Source: Meandrina meandrites (Eukaryota > Cnidaria > Anthozoa > Scleractinia > Meandrinidae). Taken from it: a DNA stretch of 64,000 nucleotides. The notes below the pieces were generated by a model that ran no database searches, was not told where the DNA came from, and worked only from the letters and a program-made list of their open reading frames with translations. Position numbers and translations under genes: made by a program. Each line of letters opens with the position of its first letter. Positions within the stretch are counted from its first letter, which is position 1. Shown here piece by piece: positions 43,798 to 52,360 of the stretch. The DNA is taken from contig OY855910.1 in the NCBI GenBank assembly GCA_963693305.1, positions 19,932,362-19,996,361 on the forward strand, read 5' to 3'.

Positions 43798-45957
43798 ATG
43801 AGTTATTCAAACGGATTATTACAATCAAATACCAACAATATAGCAGGTATTAAAGGCAAAGATGGTAAGGATGGAGTCGGTTTTATTCTAACTCCCTCGG
43901 GCGATTATGATATGAATGGAAAAGCAATGTACAATATCAAGACTCAAGCAGATGTACCAGATGATAGCGATTTTGAACGTATAAAACGTGATTATGAGAG
44001 TGGTGTCAATAAAGAATACCTGATAAACCACTTTTTAAAAAGGAATAAAAGCGGAGTATATTATGATTTACGAGGCTTAATTATACATAATAGCGAGGTT
44101 TACGACCCAAGTAGTTGGAATGCCACAACTATCACTAATAAACAATATGTCGATTTAAAAGACAATGAGATTAAGGATACCACTAAGGCTTATACAGATA
44201 GCACCTTTCATCTATCACAAACCTTGAATAAAGATTATATCGATACTGAAATTCATAGAGTGTCATCATTGACAGACGTTAAATTAGCTGATAAAATTGA
44301 TATGAAAACGACGACTCCGCAAGCAATCAAATCACGATTGCAAGTACCATATTATAGCGCAAGTTCGACTAGTGATAACGATGTTCCAAATATCAAATAT
44401 TTATCTGAAAAATACCTTAGTTTAGAAGCTGGTGGCGAATTGCAGAATTCAATATTATTTAATTCGTTTCTCCCAGATACCAGACGTCAAATTTATTACC
44501 TAGCGGACCCAAAATATCTGCACAGTGCTGTCAATAAAATTTACGTTGATTCACGTGATAATTTAAAAGCAGATATTGACAAAGTCATGTTACTTGATGG
44601 AAGTAATTCGATGGGTGGTGAATTTGATATGAGTGGCTATAAAATTACTAATTTACAAGACCCCAGTGTCGATTCAGACGCCGTTACCAAAAAATTTACC
44701 GTCGATCTTGTTAATCAAGATAAAATAAAACAATCTGTCATAAGAAAAAATGTTTTTTCTTTCACACTAAACCGATCATTATGGAAAACTGAATTCAAAA
44801 CAAGAAATCTTTCATTGATTGAAAAGGATTTCAAAATACATCATATCAATCTTCATCTTGTTAGTTTTGAAATAAATAGAGAAGTCAAACCTGAAACTAA
44901 TGGATTGATATATTGGTATCGTGGAAGAGTAAGTATCGATTGTGGAGCTCTTAATCATGGTGAATATACTATTGTTTGCGAGCTGTTTCCACATTGGAAT
45001 ATTAACACTGAATTATTCATTCAGTCAACATCAATCAATATAGGTAATAAAACAGAAAAAAATTTTTCTGAATATAATAAATATTTGATTCATATACATA
45101 AAAACAGTGATCATGGAGTTCTCTATATTGAAATTGATTTCGATAAAAAACATGATGTACCAACAGATTTCAACAATGAATGGGTTCCTTGTTATTTGAT
45201 ATTTTATGGAGTGATAGGTTATGTTGAAAATGTTGATAGTAGTGTTTATGACAGTTTCATGTATTTCGAAAATGATAATATTTACTTTGAAAAAATTGTC
45301 AATATGAACGACAAACAGATCATTAATGTTGAAGCAGGCACTACTGACAAATCTGTGGTTAATTTATTACAATTAAAAAATGAAATAAAAGCATCACAAC
45401 CAAAAAGCTATTACAAAACAATATTTGAATACTTTTTTGATTTACTGGATCCATCTGAATTCACCATGTCAGACAGCTTCGGTGCAGTACTGTCTGGCTT
45501 AGGTAGTAATCTCGTTTTTCAAACTACGAAATTGTTAAAAGAATTTAAGCCAAGAGATGGGTTTACAGGTGTTTTCATAGTTAATTTAATTGAAAATGTA
45601 ACTAGATCTGATGACTGGACTATATATATTGCGTTTAAATACGATTATAAATCTGGTGATAGTAAAAGAATTAAAATAGAATTAGGCAATGATGGTAGTT
45701 TTGATTTTCCATGGGTGAAATTAGAGTCTGGTAAGTTATTTCTCGATTATGATTTAGATGTATATTCTAAGCAAATTAGAGATGCTTATATAGGAGAATA
45801 TTTAAATCTCTGGTATACTAAAATTGCGGGTCAATTCAGAATCGCTGTATGCAATAATGCTATGAGTATTGATCAAACATTTTCTGGGTTTAATATCAAT
45901 GCTTCAAACATTAAAATCACTTCAGATTACCATGTACAAAGAATCGGGTTTAGTTAA
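43798..45957 (+). CDS. Fiber-like protein with collagen-like and phage-tail-fiber-like repeats, 719 aa
   Basis: The ATG at 43798 follows ATTATATATATA. Residues ~17-28 form a short collagen-like stretch (GIKGKDGKDG). Then come repeats of the kind seen in tailed-phage fibers: DYDMNGKAMYNIKTQ (about 40-54), and EFDMSGYKITNLQDP followed by DAVTKKF (about 280-305). A further unit reads IVNMNDKQIINVEAGTTDKS (about 500). The C-terminal third is beta-rich without a recognised domain (ends ITSDYHVQRIGFS). The layout suggests a trimeric fiber with shaft repeats and distal receptor-binding domains; attachment is inference. No break is visible. Confidence 0.75.
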   Translation: MSYSNGLLQSNTNNIAGIKGKDGKDGVGFILTPSGDYDMNGKAMYNIKTQADVPDDSDFERIKRDYESGVNKEYLINHFLKRNKSGVYYDLRGLIIHNSEVYDPSSWNATTITNKQYVDLKDNEIKDTTKAYTDSTFHLSQTLNKDYIDTEIHRVSSLTDVKLADKIDMKTTTPQAIKSRLQVPYYSASSTSDNDVPNIKYLSEKYLSLEAGGELQNSILFNSFLPDTRRQIYYLADPKYLHSAVNKIYVDSRDNLKADIDKVMLLDGSNSMGGEFDMSGYKITNLQDPSVDSDAVTKKFTVDLVNQDKIKQSVIRKNVFSFTLNRSLWKTEFKTRNLSLIEKDFKIHHINLHLVSFEINREVKPETNGLIYWYRGRVSIDCGALNHGEYTIVCELFPHWNINTELFIQSTSINIGNKTEKNFSEYNKYLIHIHKNSDHGVLYIEIDFDKKHDVPTDFNNEWVPCYLIFYGVIGYVENVDSSVYDSFMYFENDNIYFEKIVNMNDKQIINVEAGTTDKSVVNLLQLKNEIKASQPKSYYKTIFEYFFDLLDPSEFTMSDSFGAVLSGLGSNLVFQTTKLLKEFKPRDGFTGVFIVNLIENVTRSDDWTIYIAFKYDYKSGDSKRIKIELGNDGSFDFPWVKLESGKLFLDYDLDVYSKQIRDAYIGEYLNLWYTKIAGQFRIAVCNNAMSIDQTFSGFNINASNIKITSDYHVQRIGFS

Positions 45958-46078
45958 ATCTGTATACCCAATAAATGATAAAGTGTATCATAAAATACAA
46001 TTTTTAGATAAAACGAATGGAGTATTCTTCGAATAAAAATCGCTTAATTGTATAATCATATAACATATAAGAAGACAT
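45958..46078. other. Short intergenic stretch after fiber gene
   Basis: In the first 70 bp a second frame is open just after the stop (TGTACCCAATAAATG), too short to support. AACATATAAG precedes the next ATG. Confidence 0.3.
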
Positions 46079-46549
46079 ATGATGAATTTTAATCACATAT
46101 CCAACAAACTATCAGAAGATAGAGTGAAGGAATTGAAGGACCTGTACAATAATTACCACCGATTACAGACATGTTATAAATGGAAGTATAAGAAATTGAA
46201 ACGCGTTTATCTGTCTCTGCAGATGTCCTCCATTTGCTTGACTGTTATAGGTTCTGTTGTTGGTAGCATCACTCTTAATCCTATTGTTATAGGTTGTTTA
46301 ACAGGCTCGGGTGTTTTGATTCACGGTTTTATAACAAAGAGTAACATATATGACAAAGTAAATAAATGCAAATTTGCATACACAAGTTATGAGAAAGTTT
46401 GTATACAGATAAAATGCTTCTTGAGAGGCTTACCATCTGATGAAAATGCTTTTCTGACCGATTTAAAAGTGCTTGACGACATAGTAATTGATCAATGTCC
46501 CACTGTAGATGAATATATTAACAGATATAACAAACAATTCACTTCATGA
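46079..46549 (+). CDS. Two-transmembrane Polinton protein (SLATT-like layout), 156 aa
   Basis: A cytosolic basic helix (YNNYHRLQTCYKWKYKKLKR) leads into two hydrophobic segments separated by a tight turn: MSSICLTVIGSVVGSITLNP and IVIGCLTGSGVLIHGFI (residues ~50-88). A long helical tail with two Cys-containing segments follows (KCKFAYTSYEKVCIQIKCFL). A helix before a 2-TM hairpin and a cytosolic helix after it recall SLATT-type effector membrane proteins and viroporin/holin-like proteins; that comparison is inference. Tail-to-tail with the VLTF3-like gene (11-bp overlap). An ATG at 46082 would serve equally well. Confidence 0.7.
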   Translation: MMNFNHISNKLSEDRVKELKDLYNNYHRLQTCYKWKYKKLKRVYLSLQMSSICLTVIGSVVGSITLNPIVIGCLTGSGVLIHGFITKSNIYDKVNKCKFAYTSYEKVCIQIKCFLRGLPSDENAFLTDLKVLDDIVIDQCPTVDEYINRYNKQFTS

Positions 46550-47093
46550 TGTGTATTATCTTGTCAGATTTTAAGGATAAAATTTCATTCCAATATCGAT
46601 AATAAAAATCCATAGTCTTTTGCGATTTTGAGATCTCAATAGAAAACCGAATACCTAACAGCTCAAATAGCCTGCAAATAATATATTTTGCGCTTATCAA
46701 ACGCTTGCGCCGACAATTTACAGTAGGAATAATATCACTAATTTCGGCGAATACTCTAAAGATACGCTCCCTTTGATCATGAGTCAAATCAATTCTGTTT
46801 TCAAAACATATATTATTCATAACAGTCTCGATATGATATTTACGTTGATATATTGATTTTCGTCGTATTTTATACATATTTTCATAAAAATCAATGTACC
46901 CTATGACATATTCGCAACCATGAACTAAACCGCAATGTAAACAGACATTCATTCCGTTTTTATTACCTACATTCGGTTCACTACAGCATTGGGTCGGCGT
47001 TGATTTAATTTTGACTAATAGTTGACAGCAAAACGGGCAAGTAGACTCATCCATATTCTTTAATTCATCGTGAATTTGCGAATTACAAAGCAT
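46539..47093 (-). CDS. Zinc-ribbon transcription factor resembling poxvirus-type late factor VLTF3
   Basis: 184 aa with an ATG at 47093 after ATAATATATTTGTATAAAG. The N-terminus has Cys pairs consistent with a zinc ribbon (CPFC at 20-23; CCSE; CLHCG about 52-56). Then comes the charged segment KIRRKSIYQRKYHIETVMNN (about 75-95) and a C-terminal RLISAKYIICRLFELLGIRF (about 138-157). This sequence of features (ribbon, YxRxxH, helical KYxxxxLFELLG) is what I know of VLTF3-like proteins of nucleocytoplasmic large DNA viruses. A TFIIB-like ribbon protein is the main alternative. It is the only minus-strand gene in the right half. Confidence 0.6.
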   Translation of the reverse strand: MLCNSQIHDELKNMDESTCPFCCQLLVKIKSTPTQCCSEPNVGNKNGMNVCLHCGLVHGCEYVIGYIDFYENMYKIRRKSIYQRKYHIETVMNNICFENRIDLTHDQRERIFRVFAEISDIIPTVNCRRKRLISAKYIICRLFELLGIRFSIEISKSQKTMDFYYRYWNEILSLKSDKIIHIMK

Positions 47094-47182
47094 CTTTATA
47101 CAAATATATTATAAAAAATTTACTGTAAACTTTAAGAGTAAACTTTACTGCTAAACTTTATAAAATCAATCATTCAAAGATC

Positions 47183-47521
47183 AGTTGATTAAAAAACCTG
47201 CTGACGCGTAAGTCGAAAAAAGAATAAATGAATATGAGTTGATTAAAAAAACCTGCTTACGCGTAAGCCGAAAATGTGAATCATTTCATCAAAAACCAGT
47301 TGATTAAAAAACCTGCTTACGCGTAAGCAAAGGTAAACCCCCGAGACATTACATCAGCAACTTCCTGTTTTCATAGAATGCCTGCTTACGCGTAAGCCGA
47401 AAATGTAAATAATTAATCACATCAGTAACTTCCTGTTTTCATAGAATGTCTGCTTACGCGTAATTCATCGAAAAACACCCTTTTTAAAGACTGGTTGATT
47501 AAAAATACCTGCTTACGCGTA
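47183..47521. promoter_or_regulatory. Six-copy palindromic iteron-like array
   Basis: Six copies centre on ACGCGT at 47204, 47259, 47319, 47388, 47456 and 47515, with spacings of 55-69 bp. Three are the full palindrome GCTTACGCGTAAGC; the others differ by one or a few bases. Each is preceded by one of two spacer types (GTTGATTAAAAA or CTTCCTGTTTTCATAGAATG). The array lies between the divergent VLTF3-like gene and the zinc-finger/polymerase unit, where an origin, enhancer or factor-binding region would be expected. Its function is not known. Confidence 0.8.
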
Positions 47522-47611
47522 AGTCGAAAATATGAATGATTCCACTGTATGATGACCTTGAAACGCGCTTTTTAAAACACTTAAAATAATATTATATATA
47601 GTATTATTAAA

Positions 47612-47854
47612 ATGGCAAAGCAAGGGAGACCTATAAAGCATTTAAATGATGCTGACAGAAAAAAAGCTATTTCTGAATCAAAAACTAAATATATGCTGAA
47701 TAAGCCTTGGTTTTGTGATATATGTCAAAATGATAAAAATTACACTCTAGCTGGCAAATGGAGCCATTGTAAAACAAAAAAACACATTACTAACTGCATT
47801 ATTAAAAGCATTGAAATGGATGATAAATTTGATGTAATAACAGTTGAAGATTAG
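47612..47854 (+). CDS. Small C2H2-type zinc-finger protein, 80 aa
   Basis: The ATG at 47612 follows AATATTATATATAG. A single finger spans WFCDICQNDKNYTLAGKWSH to CKTKKHI: the CxxC pair (residues ~35-38) with His residues at about 53 and 59 fits a U1/matrin-like C2H2 spacing. The N-terminus has a Gly-Arg-Pro AT-hook-like core (KQGRPIKHL). Both suggest a DNA- or RNA-binding regulator; the target is unknown. It lies directly downstream of the palindromic array and upstream of polB. Confidence 0.7.
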   Translation: MAKQGRPIKHLNDADRKKAISESKTKYMLNKPWFCDICQNDKNYTLAGKWSHCKTKKHITNCIIKSIEMDDKFDVITVED

Positions 47855-48063
47855 ATTTGATTTAAAGATAAATTATCTAACAATATATTGTATAAAAAAA
47901 AAAACAGTATTCAATATATAATGCTGACTTTTTGTTGCAATGGCGACCAAAAATAATATATTTCTGATTGTCATAATAATTAACAAATTAAACGCATTAA
48001 AAATCTACAAAAAAATATATTTTACTATAGACTTAAAGAAATAATATCTCAACCTATATATAT
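47855..48063. other. AT-rich gap before polB
   Basis: 209 bp with an A-run and a CCTATATATATATG start context for polB. No ORF. Confidence 0.4.
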
Positions 48064-49947
48064 ATGAACGACTTTAATCTCGAAAATCTTGAAAATCTTT
48101 CGAAAGAAGATCTCATTCAAATAATCTTACAATTAAAAGCGAATCAGCTAAGAATCTATAAACCACGGCCTCCGAAGCCTACTCCAAGGCGTAGCGTTAG
48201 CGATATGGTTCAAGATTATGAAGAAAATATCATTGCTCCGCCTTCTGAATTCATGGATGATTACAAACCAATACCAAAGCCTAGGACCATAAAACCAGTA
48301 AAGTCGATACCAGAGCCTAGAACTAAAATAAACGAAATTGATAAGGCTTTAAGAGGATATAAAAAATCCTTTGAAATTGGTATAAAAAATAACAAAGACC
48401 CGCTATTACAACTACAAAACACAAGCTTAGCTATAAAGCATCACATAAATAAATTGCTAAATGAAATGAAAGGATTGAAATTCATTTTAACTCTCAAAAT
48501 AAAATTTTCAAAAATGACTGGTGATGATATCATTTACAAAACAGCCTTTTTTAATAGCAAAGCCCAAACAATAATCAATGATCTTGAGATTCCTGAATCA
48601 CTAAAATTATCTGAACAGCAGATATTAAATTTTGTAGCTCAATGGATATCTGAAGGATCGGGTTGGACCATTCAATCCATTGATGCACATTATCTAAATA
48701 TTGTTAAATATGAACTGATGAAAGGATCATCATATATTCAACTGCCCGAAGAACTTAGAAATAGCGCTAAGGGTTTAATCAACCTTAAAAATAATGATAA
48801 TATGTGTTTTAGATGGTGCCACATCAGACACTTGAATCCACAAACCAAAGACCCACAAAGGATTAAAAAATCAGACAAACAATATGTTAGCAACTTAAAT
48901 TATAATGACATTGAATTCCCTGTGTCTACTAAGCATTATAATAAGATTGAAAAGCAAAATGAGATCAATATCAACGTATTCGGTTATGAAGACAAGCAAA
49001 AATACCCAATTTATGTATCGAAAGAAAAATATGACAATTGTATGAATTTATTATTGATAACAAAAGATGAAAATAAGCATTACGTACTCATAAAAGATTT
49101 CAATAAGTTCATGTATAATCAAACCAAACATAAGGAAAGAAAGCATTTCTGCATGCATTGCCTTCAATGTTTTAGCTCAGAAAGAGTGCTAAATAATCAC
49201 AAGGTAAACTGCATACAAGTAAATGGAGTACAAGCTATTAAAATGCCAACTAAAGACAATAACATCTTGAAATTTGAAAATTTTCATAAACAACAACAAG
49301 TTCCTTTTGTCATATATGCAGATTTTGAAAGCATTTTAGAGAAGGTTCAAGGTTGTAAGCCTAATGATGAAAAATCATATACTGAAGCATACCAGAAGCA
49401 CACAGACTGCGGATATGGGTATAAAGTTGTTTGTTGTTATGATGATCAGTATACAAAGCTAACGCAAATATACAGGGGTGAAAAGGCTGTGTATAAATTC
49501 ATGGAAAAGATGCTTGAGGAAGTTGATTATTGCAAAAAAGTGATTAGAAAAAAATTCAATAAACCATTGAAGATGACTGATGATGATGAAAAGAAATTCA
49601 AAAATACAACAGCATGTCATATCTGTAATAAACAATATACAGACAAAGATATCAGAGTCAGAGATCATTGTCATATTACTGGTAAATACAGAGGCTCAGC
49701 ACATCAAGACTGTAATCTTAAACTGAGAATAGAATCGGATAAAATAAAAATACCTGTTATATTCCATAATCTCAGGGGTTATGACAGTCATTTCATAATG
49801 CAAGAAATTGGAGCTATTGTTAAGACTCATACATACAAAAATGATAAAGGAGAAGAAAAACGAATGAATATCAATTGCATACCTAACAATATTGAAAAAT
49901 ATATGGCTTTCATGCTGGGTAATTCATTGACAGTTTCCAGTTTATGA
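48064..49947 (+). pseudogene. Protein-primed DNA polymerase B, N-terminal/exonuclease part (broken)
   Basis: The ATG at 48064 follows CCTATATATAT. This 627-codon frame contains a Pro-rich linker (RPPKPTPRRSVSD), a C2H2-like finger (CMHCLQCF, about 363-370, with two His/Cys ligands after it), exonuclease motif I (YADFES, Asp-420/Glu-422), a Cys/His cluster (CHIC at 518-521, RDHCH at 533-537, plus a later HxxC) and exonuclease motif II (NLRGYD, 569-574). These are the proofreading side of a family B, protein-primed Polinton polymerase. The frame is lost at about 49920, where the reading resumes in the +2 frame at 49923. A small deletion of 1 (mod 3) bases would explain it. Confidence 0.92.
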
Positions 49948-50442
49948 GCTCTAGTTTGGATAAATTAGTCACTAATTTGCCTACAGAAGCTTTTAAATAT
50001 ACCTCCCAAGAGTTTAAAGGTAAAAAGCTTGATCTGATGACTAGAAAAGGACTATATCCTTACGACTATATGAATAGCTTTGAAAAATTCAATGAAAATC
50101 TCCCTTCAAAAGAAGCATTTTACAGCATATTAAACGATGAGCATATAACTAATGAAGATTATCATCATGCTAAAAATGTATGGAAAAAATTTACGATCAG
50201 CAATATGGGACAATACCACGATTTATATCTCAAAAGTGATGTATTATTGCTTTCTGATGTGTTTGAAAACTTTAGAAAAACATGCATACATTATTATAAA
50301 CTAGATCCATGTCACTATTTTAGTAGCCCTGGATTATCATGGGACAGTATGCTAAAAATGACTAATATTAAACTCGAACTAATGACTGATATAGATATGT
50401 ACCAATTCATCGAAAAAGGAATGAGAGGAGGTATATCTTATA
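49923..50442 (+). pseudogene. DNA polymerase B, middle segment (frameshifted; cut by MITE)
   Basis: The frame open from 49923 carries the third part of the exonuclease domain and the TPR1-type insertion region: SSSLDKLVTNLPTEAFKY, then QYHDLYLKSDVLLLSDVFEN (exonuclease III-like Asp in YLKSDVLLL) and PGLSWDSMLKMTNIKLELM. It ends in RGGISY at the point where the MITE begins (50443) and terminates within it at 50457-50459. The 49944 ATG is an internal Met, not a real start. Confidence 0.9.
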
Positions 50443-50987
50443 CAGTGGAACCCCGTTAATACGGCCACCAACGGGCCATGGAAATTTGGCCGTATTAACG
50501 GGGTGGCCGTATAAACGGGGTAGGGTCAAATTTCATGACTGGTCTACTTCAAGTGACGTCTTGAAAGATACATACCACAATTGCACTTCTAAACAGAGGC
50601 ACATCAAAATGCTAACAAATCTATTAGACCTTGATAACAATCTCTCTGTAAGAGATGTTCACAAAGAGGAGAAAAGCTCAAAGAGATCCACGGGCGTTTT
50701 GAATATAACAATATCATTCAATATTGTTTCTCAGGTACTGTATTTGTTTCGTTTGGTAAATTATTAATGGGTATTTGGTTCGAGTGGCCGTATTAGCGGA
50801 GTAATATTATAAAGGATTGTATAGTTTGGGATTTCAGAATGTGGCCATTGGCCGTATTAACGGGGTGGCCGCATTAACGGGGTTTTATTATAAGAAAATG
50901 TATGGCCATTTTGCCGGGACAAAAAATAGTGGCCGTAATAACGAGGTGGCCGTATTAACGAGGTGGCCGTAAGGCGGGGTTCCACTG
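50443..50987. mobile_element. 545-bp TA-flanked MITE (pogo/Tigger-like) inserted in polB
   Basis: It begins CAGTGGAACCCCGTTAAT and ends inverted GGCGGGGTTCCACTG, flanked by TA at 50441-50442 and 50988-50989. Element plus one TA is 547 bp, which is 1 (mod 3) and equals the frame difference between the polymerase segments on either side. The interior repeats GGCCGTATTAACG-like units derived from the terminus. No transposase; TA duplication indicates mobilisation by a Tc1/mariner/pogo enzyme. Confidence 0.9.
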
Positions 50988-50989
50988 TA

Positions 50990-52329
50990 TTGCCAATCGT
51001 TATGGTAAAGCAAACAATAAGTACATGAAAGATTACAATGAGAAGGCGCCCTCAAAGTATATCATGTATCTTGATGCTAATAATCTTTATGGTTGGGCTA
51101 TGAGTCAATACCTTCCAACAGGGGGTTTTAGATGGTTGTCAGAAAAGCAGATCAATAATACTAATTTAGCTAAGTATAAAGAAGACAGTAAGAAGGGGTT
51201 GATTTTGGAAGTAGATCTAGAGTATACTAAAAAATTGCACGATCTTCATAACGATTACCCTCTCGGGGCTGAAAAGGTTAAAGTTACTAAAGATATGTTA
51301 TCTGATTATTGTTCAAACATTGCAACCAAATACAATATATCCACGGGGTTAGTTCATAAATTGATTCCCACTTTGAATGATAAAGAAAAGTATGTAATAC
51401 ACTATAGAACTCTTCAATTATACCTTGATCTTGGCCTGAAAATAACAAAAGTCTATAGAGTCTTAGAGTTCAATCAATCTCCTTGGCTTAAGCAATATAT
51501 TGATTTCAATACTTATAAACGTAAGAATGCTACCAATGCTTTTGAAAAAGACTTCTTCAAGCTTATGAATAACAGCGTGTACGGCAAGACGATGGAAAAT
51601 CTTCGTAAAAGAGTTGATGTAAGGCTTATCACAAATGAGAAGAAACTTTTGAAGATGGCTTCTAAACCAACTTATGTAAGCAGTAAGATCTTCAACGAGG
51701 ACCTCGTAGCTGTGCATAAGATCAAAGAAACACTTACTCTAAACAGGCCTGCATATGTAGGTATGTGTATTCTTGATCTAAGCAAGACGCTAATGTATAA
51801 TTTCCACTACAATTACATCAAGTCTAAGTATAAAGATAAAGCCAAGTTGCTTTTTACAGATACTGATAGTCTTACCTATGAAATAGAAGCTGAAGATGTT
51901 TATCAAGACTTCTTCAATGATATAGATAAATTTGACAATAGTGATTATGATAAAACTTCAAAATTCTATGATGACAGCAATAAAAAAAGTATTGGTTTAT
52001 TCAAAGACGAATCTCTTGGAGTACCAATTGCCGAATTTGTCGGTTTAAGAAGCAAAATGTACTCATACATCCTAGAAAATAATAAAGAAAAAAAGACTGC
52101 CAAAGGAAATAAAAAATGCGTCATCAAAAAGGACATAACCCATGAAAATTATGAAGAAACATTATTCAACAAAAAGCAAATGCATCATAAAATGAAAAAT
52201 ATAAGAAGTGATAAACATCAATTAGGTAGTTATGAAATAAATAAAGTATCATTATCCTGTTTTGATGACAAGCGCTATATTCATGAAAATGGTATTACCA
52301 GTTATGCTTATGGACATTATAATATATAA
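50990..52329 (+). pseudogene. DNA polymerase B, palm/C-terminal segment (downstream of MITE)
   Basis: The frame resumes immediately after the MITE and runs to the natural stop. Polymerase motif A is YLDANNLYGWAMSQ (Asp at 51073), motif B is KLMNNSVYGKTMEN (about 51562-51597), and motif C is FTDTDSLTYE (51856-51885) with its metal-binding Asp pair. FVGLRSKMYSYIL and a KxxKxxxKK-type basic stretch follow. All palm catalytic residues are present, so the gene was inactivated by the small frameshift and the MITE, not by point decay of the active site. The ATG at 51025 is internal. Confidence 0.92.
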
Positions 52330-52360
52330 AAAAATAAAATCTATCATAAATTATATAGAA

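Noticed and set aside
47183..47521. CRISPR array
   Set aside because: Repeats are short palindromes with related, not unique, spacers of variable length, in a eukaryotic virus-like element with no cas genes.
51025..52329. A separate, second polymerase gene starting at the 51025 ATG
   Set aside because: The frame is open up to the MITE edge at 50990 and its motifs complete those of the upstream segments; the ATG is internal.
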